A DNA stretch of 64,000 nucleotides from an uncultured Alphaproteobacteria bacterium (lineage in GTDB: Bacteria > Pseudomonadota > Alphaproteobacteria > RF32 > CAG-239). Where the stretch lies: contig CASDOS010000009.1 in the NCBI GenBank assembly GCA_949282205.1, forward strand, positions 1 to 64,000, given 5' to 3'. Of the stretch, positions 23,680-33,244 are shown one piece after another. Made by a program: the position numbers and the translations under genes. Under the pieces are notes generated by a model. The model did no database searches. It was given only the letters and a program-made list of their open reading frames with translations, and was not told where the DNA came from. Position 1 is the first letter of the stretch; every line of letters starts with the position of its first letter.

Positions 23680-25652
23680 CTCCCATCCTTAGTAAAAAAT
23701 TTCCCGAAAAGACCACCTAAAGAAGTATTTTTTTGGGATTTAGAAACATCATCAAGCTCATCTTTAAAGCTAATCCGCCCTTTCCATTTCTTCGGCAACA
23801 CCAATTTGCTTTCTTCCGTCTGCGCCCGATTTTTAAAAATGAAATGCGCTTTTTTCGGCACTGTGGTTTCACTCAAATTCACTTCCGCGCATAACGAAAA
23901 ATCCATAACACATTCTGGAAGCGTTGCGATACTCAAATCCACCTTAGCGCCGTTTCGAAAAACCATATCCCGCCGGGCATTTAATATACAAAACTGCATT
24001 TTCACTTCCGAAAATTTGCTCCAATCAATATCGGAAGGTAGATTCTGTGAATATTCAAAATTCACCTTAGCCCCGTCTTTAAATTTTATGTCGCCAAGAT
24101 TTGCCCAATCCGCCCAACTCATATCCACCTCATCGGCGTTTGAAACGTCAATTGCCCCCGAAAATTCTTTAACATCCTGCAAATTAACTTTATGCGCATT
24201 AGCAAGATTAAGTCCGTTCACGCCATTAAGATTAGCGTTTTTCAATACCACTTCCGCACATTGTGATAAATCCATATCAGTAGGAAAATTTTTCCCAAAA
24301 CGAAAATTAACTTTGGCTCCTTTTTTAGGCTTAAGCGATTTGAAATTAGAAAAGTCGCAAGTATCCAACATCAATTCGTCACAATTTTCGACTCCAGACT
24401 CTTCGGTCAAAATATTCGTATATCCCATGGATTTTGCTATAATTTTCTTAGCGTTTTTAAAACAAGGATGCGGTTGCCGCGCCCAATCACATTGATAAAA
24501 ACGCACTTCCGCGCATTGAGAAAAGTCCATATTTTGAGGTAAATTTATCGCCCCGCTCAAATTAAGAATAACATTCGGAGCTAATTTAAGCGCATCATAA
24601 TCTTTCAAATCACAATTCGATAAATCCACTTCCGCACATTCGGAAAAATCAAGATTAGCGGGAAAATTTTGCGCAAAAACCAAGCTGATTTTCGCCCCAT
24701 TTCGAAACCGCATATGAGGTTGATTATGAAAGTAACACCCGACTGTAACAAGCTCCGAGCATTTTGAAAAATCAACATTTTCAGGAAAAGCACTAATATA
24801 GAGGGCTTCAAGTTTGCCCCCATCTTTAAATACAAGTTTCGTATCAGGTTCAAAATCGCATCCGGAAAAATACACACTATCAAAATAAGACAAATCCAAT
24901 AGCTTATCCATAAAATACTCATCTTTTTTAAAAAAGACCAATCGTTCATGCGCACACTTCCACGTTTCGAGCAAATCAACATCATTAACATCAACATAAA
25001 CACAAGAAGCCGTCGATAAATCCATATCACGTTCATAATCGCGCAAATTCGTAAAATAGACCTCGCAATTTTCGTTCGTTACAATTTTTTTAACCCCTTT
25101 AATACTCACCTGTTCAAAATCAACAGACGAACAATGCCGAGCCTCAATAATCGGCGGTAAATAGTCCATAAACTGAAATTTAAGATTATCTTTCCCCTCA
25201 TAGAAGAGCTTATCATAACCTTTCAAATCAATCTGTTCCAGCCTACAATCATTCGCGACATACACGCGCTCCGCGCGACTGGATGAAAGCAACAGCGTTT
25301 GTCCTTTTTTTTGACATATTTTATTGAATTCCACCCCAAAGCCGTTAGCGAGAGCCAAATCTTTACCCAAATCAAAAATCACCTGCGGTTGCTCACGTTG
25401 CGTAAAAGTCGCCAAAATGATTTCTTTAAATTGCGCCTGCTTGGTTTGAGGCAGTTCTTTAATACATTCGAGCATATGTTTAATATTAACGGGATTATTG
25501 GTAGATTTAAGGATTTGCATACAGACTTGAGGAGTAATCGGTTCTTTGGGAAGTCGCGATTTTTTATCAGGTGCAATCCTGCCCTTTTGATAAGGAATAA
25601 GGATATTTTCCACAGCGATAACGGATTTAAAATTTTCAATATCAACAAACAT
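23676..25652 (-). CDS. Solenoid family protein P1 (MFVDI family), 658 aa
   Basis: One of seven paralogs in the window. The N-terminal domain (residues 1-~115: MFVDIENFKSVIAVENILIP...VCMQILKSTN...MLECIKELP...FTQREQPQVI) is shared by all. The rest is a chain of about 41-residue repeats of two ~20-residue turns, here diverged: FPANLDFSECAEVDLSNCDL and LPQNMDFSQCAEVRFYQC. It ends in the family cap (FIFKNRAQTEES...WKGRISFKDEL). Regular L/V/D/C spacing suggests a beta-solenoid. There is no signal peptide, so it is probably cytoplasmic. It is third in a minus-strand unit P3-P2-P1-glycosylase, with a 13-nt gap to P2. Function unknown. Confidence 0.8.
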   Translation of the reverse strand: MFVDIENFKSVIAVENILIPYQKGRIAPDKKSRLPKEPITPQVCMQILKSTNNPVNIKHMLECIKELPQTKQAQFKEIILATFTQREQPQVIFDLGKDLALANGFGVEFNKICQKKGQTLLLSSSRAERVYVANDCRLEQIDLKGYDKLFYEGKDNLKFQFMDYLPPIIEARHCSSVDFEQVSIKGVKKIVTNENCEVYFTNLRDYERDMDLSTASCVYVDVNDVDLLETWKCAHERLVFFKKDEYFMDKLLDLSYFDSVYFSGCDFEPDTKLVFKDGGKLEALYISAFPENVDFSKCSELVTVGCYFHNQPHMRFRNGAKISLVFAQNFPANLDFSECAEVDLSNCDLKDYDALKLAPNVILNLSGAINLPQNMDFSQCAEVRFYQCDWARQPHPCFKNAKKIIAKSMGYTNILTEESGVENCDELMLDTCDFSNFKSLKPKKGAKVNFRFGKNFPTDMDLSQCAEVVLKNANLNGVNGLNLANAHKVNLQDVKEFSGAIDVSNADEVDMSWADWANLGDIKFKDGAKVNFEYSQNLPSDIDWSKFSEVKMQFCILNARRDMVFRNGAKVDLSIATLPECVMDFSLCAEVNLSETTVPKKAHFIFKNRAQTEESKLVLPKKWKGRISFKDELDDVSKSQKNTSLGGLFGKFFTKDGR

Positions 25653-25665
25653 TTATTTCCCCTTT

Positions 25666-27966
25666 TTATCTTCCGGCATGAGCTTTTGCCGCCTTCGCCA
25701 CCCCCCAAGCATCCTTAGCCAATTCATCGGCAAAAACAAGTGTTCCTTTCCAATCATCCGGCAGTTTTGCATGACTATTCAGCATCTGTTGACGATTTTT
25801 AAAAACCAACTTTTTCGCATGACTTAGGTCACAATCAGTAAAATCTATCCAAGAACACCTAGAAACATCCATATTTTCAGGCACATCGGTAACTTCTGTC
25901 ATATACACTCTCGCCCCTTCTCTAAAACACAGATGAGAAAAATTCCCCAATTCACACCGTCTAAAAGCCACATAATCACAATTAGAAACATCCAAATGCT
26001 GGGGCAAATTTTCCACACTCCATAACTCCACGCAAGCACCACATTTAAATGTCAAAAAAGAAAAATTACACAAATCAGAATTACTCAACGTCACATAATC
26101 ACAGCGAGAAAAATCAAAACTTGCCGGTAAATTTTTCACATAACATAACTCTATCGCTGCCCCATCTTGCAACTCAAGATAAGAAAGATCACTCAAATCA
26201 ACATCAAATAACAAAACATAAGCGCACTGAGATAAATCAAGATTTTTAGATAAATTTTGAGCCCTTACCAATCTAACCTTGGCACCATCTTTAAAGCGAA
26301 GATTAGGAAGTTCGCTTAAATTCCCCCCACTTAAATCCAGCTCATCACACTGAGACAAGTCAAGATTTTTAGGTAAATTTTGCGCCCCTCTCAATCTAAC
26401 CTTGGCACCATCTTTAAAGCGAAGATTAGGCTGTTCGCTTAAATTCCCCCCACTTAAATCCACCTCATCACACATGGAAACATCAAGATTTTTAGGTAAA
26501 TTTCGTACATTTCTTAACTCCACTCTAGCGCCTTCTTTAAAGCGAAGATTAGGAAGTTCGCTTAAATCACATTCACTTAAATCCACCTCATCACACTGAG
26601 ACAAGTCAAGATTTTTAGGCAAATGTTTAGCACTTATCAAAGAAACCTTAGCGCCATCTCTAAAATGGAGGCAATCAAGCTCTTTCAAATCGCAGTTATA
26701 TAAATTAACCTCAGAGCAGCACGACAAATCAAGATGTGAAGATAAATATTTCACATCGCTCAAATCAACCTTTGCGCCATCTTTAAAGCGAAGATTAGCC
26801 CAATACAAATTACATCCTTTTAAATCAACTTCTGCACAATTAGAAACATCCAAATTTCGAGGCAAATTCTTCATATATTGCAAAGTAACTTTTGCCCCGT
26901 CTTTGAAGTAAAAATGAGACACCTCTCTCAAATTACACCCGCTCAAATCCACTTCAGAGCACATAGAAACATCTAAATCTTCAGGTATGTTTTCCACATC
27001 ACGCATAGTAACCTTAGCGCCCTCTTTAAAACAAATATGAGCGACATCTCTCAAATCACAATCTTTCATTCGTACTTCTGCACAATGAGAAACATCAAGA
27101 CCTTTCGGAAACTTAGAGATATTACTGAAAATAACACGCATATCATCCGCTAATTTCATCTCTGTAACATCTGCAAAATCACAAGAAATAAATTCAACCG
27201 CTTTCCACTTGGAATAATCAGCAATTCCGGAAAAAGTTTTATTTTTATGAACTAATGTAAGTGTTTCGGGACGATATTTCCATTGAACAAATGCATACAA
27301 ATTATCCTCAGCAACTTTAACTTCCAGACACTCGGAAATATCCATTTTTTCAGGCAATGACACATCCAGCAGTTCAACCACGCCATTACATTTGATACAA
27401 TACTCACGTCCATTATTAAATTCAACATCTTTCAGCTTCAAACATTCCACATGAGGCGCAACAATATTCTGAGGCATAAACCGAATATAATTCATGGAGC
27501 GCTCTCCATAGCCGCAAAAGAATAATCCGTCATAACCATGTAAGTCCATATTATCAACATCCAAAAATGACGCCAAAAAGCGCATACACGTTGAACCGGA
27601 GAAAAAATAATCCCCCGTATTAGGCATTTTCTTTTTTTTCAATTCTTCAAGATAACCGGAATTTTCTGCCAATCTCTGTCCTAATTCAACAATAGCTTCC
27701 GGCTGCTCACGATTATCAAAGACAGCCAACACAACTTCTTTAAATTGTATTTGCTCAGCGTCAGGCAAATGTTGAATACACTCCAGCATATCTTTAATAT
27801 TGCGCGCGTAGTTGGTAGAACGCAATACAGTCATACAAACATCAGGAGTTATTTTTTCCTTTGGTAAGCGTAATTTTTTATCGGGTGCAAGCCTTCCTTT
27901 TTTATAGGGAGTTAAAATATTTTCAACTGCCAACGGAGATTTAGAATCAGTAATTTCAACAAACAC
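25666..27966 (-). CDS. Solenoid family protein P2, 766 aa
   Basis: It shares the MFVDI N-terminal domain (variant MFVEITDSKSPLAVENILTP). It carries about eleven tandem ~41-residue repeats from near residue 290, several nearly identical, for example LPKNLDLSQCDEVDLSECDL followed by SELPNLRFKEGARVELRNVR. It ends with the cap LVFKNRQQM...DDWKGTLVFADEL. It is the most regular member of the local cluster, and the 123-bp DNA repeats imply recent expansion. It lies 19 nt downstream of P3 and 13 nt upstream of P1. There is no signal peptide. The regular turns with inward-facing hydrophobics and Asp/Cys ladders suggest a right-handed beta-solenoid scaffold, but no fold is established. Confidence 0.8.
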   Translation of the reverse strand: MFVEITDSKSPLAVENILTPYKKGRLAPDKKLRLPKEKITPDVCMTVLRSTNYARNIKDMLECIQHLPDAEQIQFKEVVLAVFDNREQPEAIVELGQRLAENSGYLEELKKKKMPNTGDYFFSGSTCMRFLASFLDVDNMDLHGYDGLFFCGYGERSMNYIRFMPQNIVAPHVECLKLKDVEFNNGREYCIKCNGVVELLDVSLPEKMDISECLEVKVAEDNLYAFVQWKYRPETLTLVHKNKTFSGIADYSKWKAVEFISCDFADVTEMKLADDMRVIFSNISKFPKGLDVSHCAEVRMKDCDLRDVAHICFKEGAKVTMRDVENIPEDLDVSMCSEVDLSGCNLREVSHFYFKDGAKVTLQYMKNLPRNLDVSNCAEVDLKGCNLYWANLRFKDGAKVDLSDVKYLSSHLDLSCCSEVNLYNCDLKELDCLHFRDGAKVSLISAKHLPKNLDLSQCDEVDLSECDLSELPNLRFKEGARVELRNVRNLPKNLDVSMCDEVDLSGGNLSEQPNLRFKDGAKVRLRGAQNLPKNLDLSQCDELDLSGGNLSELPNLRFKDGAKVRLVRAQNLSKNLDLSQCAYVLLFDVDLSDLSYLELQDGAAIELCYVKNLPASFDFSRCDYVTLSNSDLCNFSFLTFKCGACVELWSVENLPQHLDVSNCDYVAFRRCELGNFSHLCFREGARVYMTEVTDVPENMDVSRCSWIDFTDCDLSHAKKLVFKNRQQMLNSHAKLPDDWKGTLVFADELAKDAWGVAKAAKAHAGR

Positions 27967-27985
27967 TTATCAATTCCTTTTACAT

Positions 27986-29056
27986 TTATGTCTTAGTTTT
28001 CATCTGCGCCATTGCCATCAAGTTCATAAAATCAAGTTTCTTTTGCTCATCAGCAAAAACGACTATACAATTATCAGCAAGTCGCAAATCATTTTTAGGC
28101 ATTTGCGCCCGATTTTTAAAAATAATTTGTTCAACTGTCGACAAATCACAATCATTCAAAACCACCTCGGCACATTGAGAAAAATCGAGTTTTTTGGGCA
28201 GATTGACAACCGCGGACATTTGAATCTGCGCACCTTCTGCAAACCGTATATCAGTAACGTCTTTGCAACTAAGCAGTTGGATATCCACTTTATGAAACAG
28301 CGACAAATCCACCTCTCCTTCCAAATCATCATAAGAGTAAAATGTCAACGCGTTGTGGGGATATTTCCAGCGTTCAAATTGCGCCTTATCATAGCAGCTT
28401 ACCCAAATCTCTTTACAAGCATCAATTTCGACATCATTTTCTAAATTCCACGATGAATCCAAACAAATTTTAGCCTGTTCGTTAGCGGCAATTTTGCGTA
28501 CACCTCGCATATTGCACCAAGACAAATCGACGGTTTGAGCATTTGGAAATTCCAATATTTCGGGAAATGGTCCATCCCCGTGAAAATACACATTCATAGC
28601 CATAGCTGACAGTTTATCATACGGTTTAAAATTCATATCACTCAATTGTGTCTCACGCGTCATCAACCCGCGCGCAAGTTTTGACGAAGAAAGCAAAAAA
28701 TCTCCATCTTTAATTTTCCGTGCCTCTTCAAATTCTCTTTCAAATCTGTTAGCAAGAGCCAAATTTTCACCCAAATCAAAAATCACCTGCGGTTGCTCAC
28801 GTTGCGTAAAAGTCGTCAAAACAACATCTTTAAACTTTGCCTGCTCGGAGGGAGGCAGTTCTTTAATACATTCGAGCATATGTTTAATATTAACGGGATT
28901 ATTGGTAGATTTAAGGATTTGCATACAGACTTGAGGAGTAATCGGTTCTTTGGGAAGTCGCGATTTTTTATCGGGTGTCACTCTGCCTTTTTGATAAGGA
29001 GTAAGGATATTTTCCACAGCGATAACGGATTTAAAATTTTCAATATCGACAAACAT
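27986..29056 (-). CDS. Solenoid family protein P3, 356 aa (short member)
   Basis: It has the full MFVDI N-terminal domain, a middle region like the other members (SLFHKVDIQLLSCKDVTDIRF), only one or two recognisable repeats (LPKKLDFSQCAEVVLNDCDL), and the terminal FKNRAQMPKN cap. It is the first gene of the P3-P2-P1-glycosylase unit and has its own family-type promoter (29088-29116). At DNA level its 5' ~200 bp is nearly identical to P1, and the next ~110 bp is nearly identical to P4, so the gene is a mosaic. Function unknown. Confidence 0.75.
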   Translation of the reverse strand: MFVDIENFKSVIAVENILTPYQKGRVTPDKKSRLPKEPITPQVCMQILKSTNNPVNIKHMLECIKELPPSEQAKFKDVVLTTFTQREQPQVIFDLGENLALANRFEREFEEARKIKDGDFLLSSSKLARGLMTRETQLSDMNFKPYDKLSAMAMNVYFHGDGPFPEILEFPNAQTVDLSWCNMRGVRKIAANEQAKICLDSSWNLENDVEIDACKEIWVSCYDKAQFERWKYPHNALTFYSYDDLEGEVDLSLFHKVDIQLLSCKDVTDIRFAEGAQIQMSAVVNLPKKLDFSQCAEVVLNDCDLSTVEQIIFKNRAQMPKNDLRLADNCIVVFADEQKKLDFMNLMAMAQMKTKT

Positions 29057-29087
29057 TTAAGCGCCTCATACAATTTGAGATACGAAA

Positions 29088-29116
29088 ATATTAGCATAAA
29101 AAAGGAAATTCAGCAA
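29088..29116 (-). promoter_or_regulatory. Solenoid-family promoter of P3
   Basis: Minus strand: TTGCTG (29111-29116), 17 bp of T-rich spacer ending TATGC, TAATAT (29088-29093). It is closely similar to the promoters of P4, P5, P6 and P7. Confidence 0.65.
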
Positions 29117-29135
29117 CAAGAAAAAACAAGCCCTA

Positions 29136-30350
29136 TCAATAATCTTTACCCAACATTTTACCGATAAATTTCCCCAAACGCTGCTTTATTTGAGACGAAG
29201 CCATTTCATCAGTAAACACCAGTTTCCCTTCCCAATTGTTTGGCAACTCCACACTGCTTTCCGTCATCTGCTGGCGATTTTTAAAAATCAGAGTTTCAAC
29301 CCCAGCCAAATTGGCTTGAGATAAATCAACCTCTTGGCACATAGAAACATCAAGATATTGCGGTAAACTACGAGCTTTGCCTAAATCGACGCTTGCGCCA
29401 TGCATAAATTTCAGCTCCGACAGATGACTCAACTTGCACCCCACCAGAGTAACCTCTGCGCAATTAGACACATCAAGATTATCAGGCAAACTCCGCGCCC
29501 ACCAAAAAGAAACCTTAGCCCCATCTTTAAAGCGAAGTTGCGTTTGTTCTTTTAATTCACACCAAGCAAAGTTTACATAAGAACACATGGAAACATCAAG
29601 ATTTTGCGGAAAACTACGAGCAACACTCAACCACACTTCCGCCCCGTCTTTAAATAAAAGCTGAGAGTATTCCGACAAATCACACCCTTCTAAGTGCACA
29701 CAACCGCACATGGAAACATCAAGTTGAGTAGGCAGATTTGTAGTTTCACCTAATTTGACTTTTGCGCCCTCTTTAAAGCGCACACTTTCGACCCTGGAAA
29801 AATCACACTTTTGAAGCCATACTTCTGAAGAATTGGGGAATTCCATTTGTTTAGGAAATTTCACATTTTGAGCAAATTTAATTATCTCATCGCTCAAACA
29901 AATCAATTTATCATATACGCTAAAATCCTGTTCGGCAAAAAATTTCTCTAAACTAATATAACATTTAACTTTTTGAGCGGAAGAAGACAAAAACTCTCCG
30001 TCTTTAATTTTCCGTGCCTCTTCAAATTCTCTTTCAAATCTGTTAGCAAGAGCCAAATTTTCACCCAAATCAAAAATCACCTGCGGTTGCTCACGTTGCG
30101 TAAAAGTCGCAAGCACGACATCTTTGAATTGAGCTTGTTCGGTTTTCGGCAATTTCCAAATACATTCAAGCATATCTTTAATATTTCTGGCATAGTTCGT
30201 CGAGTGCAAAATTTCCATACAGATATCAGGAGTGATTTTTTCTCTCGGCAAACGTGTTTTTTTATCAGGTGAAAGCCGCCCTTTTTTATAGGGTGTTAAG
30301 ATATTTTCCACCGCCAAAGGAGATTTAAAATCATCAATATCGACAAACAT
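29136..30350 (-). CDS. Solenoid family protein P4, 404 aa
   Basis: It starts at MFVDIDDFKSPLAVENIL (30350); a longer frame to 30389 has no ribosome site and would run through the promoter. The N-terminal domain is shared. About five ~41-residue repeats follow, such as LPTQLDVSMCGCVHLEGCDL and LPDNLDVSNCAEVTLVGCKL, and then the cap LIFKNRQQMTES...WEGKLVFTDEM. It is immediately upstream of the P3 promoter. Locus C of the dispersed repeat lies just upstream of its promoter. Predicted cytoplasmic; function unknown. Confidence 0.75.
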   Translation of the reverse strand: MFVDIDDFKSPLAVENILTPYKKGRLSPDKKTRLPREKITPDICMEILHSTNYARNIKDMLECIWKLPKTEQAQFKDVVLATFTQREQPQVIFDLGENLALANRFEREFEEARKIKDGEFLSSSAQKVKCYISLEKFFAEQDFSVYDKLICLSDEIIKFAQNVKFPKQMEFPNSSEVWLQKCDFSRVESVRFKEGAKVKLGETTNLPTQLDVSMCGCVHLEGCDLSEYSQLLFKDGAEVWLSVARSFPQNLDVSMCSYVNFAWCELKEQTQLRFKDGAKVSFWWARSLPDNLDVSNCAEVTLVGCKLSHLSELKFMHGASVDLGKARSLPQYLDVSMCQEVDLSQANLAGVETLIFKNRQQMTESSVELPNNWEGKLVFTDEMASSQIKQRLGKFIGKMLGKDY

Positions 30351-30379
30351 TGATTTTTCCTTATTTTCTGATATAAAGA

Positions 30380-30408
30380 AGACTATCACAAAAAACTCAA
30401 TTCAGCAA
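30380..30408 (-). promoter_or_regulatory. Solenoid-family promoter of P4
   Basis: Minus strand: TTGCTG (30403-30408), 17 bp, TAGTCT (30380-30385), with the same T-rich spacer as the other family promoters. Confidence 0.6.
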
Positions 30409-30461
30409 CAAGAAAAAACATCCGAATTCTCACCTCAACAAACTTCATAACTAAACGCCCC

Positions 30462-30650
30462 CTTTGGTGAGAAAATAAGAAGAGCTCGGCAATAAAGAGA
30501 TGGGGGGCGATTTTTAATCATACTCCGCCACAACATCCCCTTTGGTGAGGAAATAAGAATAGCTTGGCAACAAAGAGAGGTATTGCGATTTTTAATCATA
30601 CTCCGCCATAACTTCCCCTTTGGTGAGGAAATAAAGGAGTAAATGGCGAT
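30462..30650. repeat. Dispersed ~78 bp repeat, locus C (2.5 units)
   Basis: Units start at ccccctttggtgag (~30462), ccctttggtgaggaaataag (~30537) and cccctttggtgagg (~30616). They share ggcaa.aaagag, gcgatttttaatcatactccgcca and the ctttggtgagg box. The same type occurs at loci A, B and D. On the minus strand the units keep an open frame (SSPKG.LWRSMIKNR..SLC), resembling the peptide frame of loci B and D. Confidence 0.75.
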
Positions 30651-30732
30651 TTTCTCTTTCCCCAACATTATACGGATAACCCTTCTTTACATCAAGAAAA
30701 GCTATCCTCATCACCTCATATTTTCCCTATAA

Positions 30733-30768
30733 AAAAAGCAACCCGCCATCAAAACGACGAGTTGCATA
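30733..30768 (-). terminator. Intrinsic terminator of the rubrerythrin gene
   Basis: Minus-strand stem GCAACTCGTC / GGCGGGTTGC followed by TTTTTTTATA. Confidence 0.8.
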
Positions 30769-30793
30769 ATTTTTCACTTATCAAAACAAGAGA

Positions 30794-31333
30794 TTAGAAT
30801 TTTTCTTGCAATTCAAAGAAATATGCTTGCGGGTGTTTACAAACCGGACAAATTTCGGGAGCTTTCAAACTTTCGATACGATGTCCGCAATTAGCACATT
30901 CCCAAATAACCTTAGTTGGACGTTCAAAAACTTTACCTGCTTCAAGAGCTTCGAGTAAAGCGTTATAGCGTTCTTCATGACCTTTTTCGATTTGACCGAC
31001 CATACGGAACAAAGTAGCGATTTTCGTAAAACCTTCTTCATCAGCCTCTTTAGCCATAGTATCATACATATCAGTCCACTCATAGCGTTCGCCTGCCGCA
31101 GCATCTTTTAAGTTTTCGATAGTAGAAGGCACTTCATCATTATGGAGCAATTTGAACCAAATTTTAGCATGTTCCTTTTCATTATTAGCGGTCTGTTCAA
31201 ATTTATCGGCAATAATATTATATCCTTCTTTTTTAGCTTTAGATGCGTAATAAGTATATTTGTTACGAGCCATAGATTCACCGGCAAAAGCAGCCTGCAA
31301 ATTAGCTTCAGTTTTAGAACCTTTCAATTCCAT
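30794..31333 (-). CDS. Rubrerythrin
   Basis: A 179-residue protein from the ATG at 31333 (AGGAGAAG upstream). The N-terminal ferritin-like di-iron domain has the ExxH-type ligands in [27 protein letters not shown] and [12 protein letters not shown]. The C-terminal rubredoxin-like domain has two CxxC knuckles (CANCGHR and CPVCKHPQA). It acts as a cytoplasmic NAD(P)H-linked peroxidase protecting anaerobes from H2O2. A single gene with its own terminator. It supports an anaerobic or microaerophilic lifestyle. Confidence 0.93.
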   Translation of the reverse strand: MELKGSKTEANLQAAFAGESMARNKYTYYASKAKKEGYNIIADKFEQTANNEKEHAKIWFKLLHNDEVPSTIENLKDAAAGERYEWTDMYDTMAKEADEEGFTKIATLFRMVGQIEKGHEERYNALLEALEAGKVFERPTKVIWECANCGHRIESLKAPEICPVCKHPQAYFFELQEKF

Positions 31334-31545
31334 ACTTCTTCTCCTAAAAAAAACATAAATTAGCAGAAAGATGATACATAAGCGCCTAAAAGAGTCAAGT
31401 AAAATCGGCATTAAAATAAAAAAAAGTCCCAACCGTCGGAAGTAATTATAAACACAAGAAAGAGCGGTAAGATACCGCCCTTCAAATCATTTCGAATAAG
31501 CCCCCAAGAGCAATAATTCCCCCTTTAAAATCCCCCAACAGTTTC

Positions 31546-33048
31546 TCAATTAACGGAAGAAGGAATTTGTGTTACATCGGGAGCAACCGTTTCGGAAGCC
31601 TGTTCGACCGGCTTGGTATCAACGTTAGCATAATCGGTTTGCCCCTCCATCAAAGCGACAATTTTTGCGACTTCGTTTTTAAAACGTTGCAAATCTTTAC
31701 CGGCCAAATTTGTACCGGTAGCGGCTTTAACCTTCAACGGATCAACTTTTTTACCGTTTTTAATAACCTCGAAGTGCAGATGCGGACCTGTAGAACGCCC
31801 TGTTGAACCGACATACCCGATAACCTGTCCTTGTTTAACTCTAACGCCGGGGCGAATACCTTTAGCAAAGCTGTTCATATGCGCATAACCTGTCGAAAAT
31901 TCGGAATTATGGCGAATAACAACATAATTACCATAACCGCCGGCTCTTTGAGCACGTTTAACGACGCCATCTGCGCTGGCATAAATACGGGTTCCTTTCG
32001 GTGCGGCATAATCAACCCCGCTATGAAGAATACGCCGTTTCAAGATTGGGTGTCTGCGCCAGCCGAAACGAGAAGAAATGCGAGCGGAACGAAATTCCAT
32101 CGGTTTTTTATCAAGAGTTCTTTTAAGCACGATACCTTTATCATTATAATAATCGACACCGCCGTTTAAGTCTTCATATCGATAGAGAGAGATTTTATCT
32201 TTACCGAGATTAAGTTCAGCATAAAGAATATCGCCGTTTTTAACAACTTTTCCGTCTGGAGCGACTTTACGATCAAACATAACTTTAAAAGAATCACCTT
32301 TTTTAACATCGGAACGAAAATCGACGGTATAAGCAAAAATATTAATAAAATTACCGATAACGCTGGAAGGGACGCTGGCATTTTGCATAGCCGCGGCCAA
32401 AGAGGAGTTAATAACGCCTTCTGCGGTACGATTCTCGACCGTCAGTTCCATTTGTTCCATTTCCGCAACATATTTTTCATCTTCATTACGGGTAACAATA
32501 TATTTAGTTCCGGCGGTTGGTTCAATAACGATTTTATCAACGCTCAAGAGTTCGCCGAAAGGAACATCGACGGTTTTAACAATATCAATTTTCTGTCCGG
32601 CTCTTAAGCCTCTGACATCATATCCCGCCTCTTTAAGAGCCTCGGCAGCCTGATTAGCTTCGAGATATTCCATACCGATTCGTTGCAAAAGGCCGATAAA
32701 GTGATCACCTTTTTCGACCATAAGCACATCTTGTTTAACTTCGGGCTGAGTTTCTTCACCATCAACCGTCCACTCGACATCGGGATTATCAAAAGATTCG
32801 GCATCTTCAGCCGTAGCGTCGACATAAACCTGCGGCACAGCCATATTGTTTGCGTCTTGCAATTGAGCATTTTCCAATTTTCCGGCAGCAGCCAATCGTT
32901 CTTCAGCAACAATTTGTTCGGGAGTTTCAAAATTTTTAGCAACCACCAGAACCAGAGCACAAGTCACGACCGCGCTATAAACAAACAACAGAACGGTCTG
33001 TGTACTCCAAGAACGTCTGCGGGACCCCAAAACATTAAAAGAAGCCAT
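31546..33048 (-). CDS. M23 family peptidoglycan endopeptidase (MepM-like)
   Basis: A 500-residue protein with one N-terminal membrane anchor (residues ~20-40), a long extracytoplasmic region with OapA/LysM-like segments (EKGDHFIGLLQRIGMEYLEA), and the C-terminal M23 domain. Zinc-site motifs are in order: RHPILKRRILHSGVDYAAPKG (HxxxD), then GYAHM and GPHLHFEV (HxH). The family cleaves D-Ala-mDAP cross-links, supporting cell-wall growth or separation. The length is typical of MepM/NlpD-class enzymes in alphaproteobacteria. Confidence 0.9.
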   Translation of the reverse strand: MASFNVLGSRRRSWSTQTVLLFVYSAVVTCALVLVVAKNFETPEQIVAEERLAAAGKLENAQLQDANNMAVPQVYVDATAEDAESFDNPDVEWTVDGEETQPEVKQDVLMVEKGDHFIGLLQRIGMEYLEANQAAEALKEAGYDVRGLRAGQKIDIVKTVDVPFGELLSVDKIVIEPTAGTKYIVTRNEDEKYVAEMEQMELTVENRTAEGVINSSLAAAMQNASVPSSVIGNFINIFAYTVDFRSDVKKGDSFKVMFDRKVAPDGKVVKNGDILYAELNLGKDKISLYRYEDLNGGVDYYNDKGIVLKRTLDKKPMEFRSARISSRFGWRRHPILKRRILHSGVDYAAPKGTRIYASADGVVKRAQRAGGYGNYVVIRHNSEFSTGYAHMNSFAKGIRPGVRVKQGQVIGYVGSTGRSTGPHLHFEVIKNGKKVDPLKVKAATGTNLAGKDLQRFKNEVAKIVALMEGQTDYANVDTKPVEQASETVAPDVTQIPSSVN

Positions 33049-33244
33049 ACTAATCCCCCATGGTTAAAATACTGTATGCGACCTTAAAAGAAGCGAGCAA
33101 AAGTTAAAAGCCCTTTTTATTTTTTATACACACGAAATAAACAAATAAGCGAACGTAATCCGTTAAGTAAACCTTAAAACTTATGCGATTACTATTCTCT
33201 CAAAGAAGGATAATAAGGCAGAAACATTTACAAAAGGTTAACGC

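Noticed and set aside
30435-30668. 77-aa minus-strand ORF (SSPKGKLWRSMIKNR repeats)
   Set aside because: Lies wholly in repeat locus C, with no ribosome site. Its possible significance is noted in the repeat-family finding instead.
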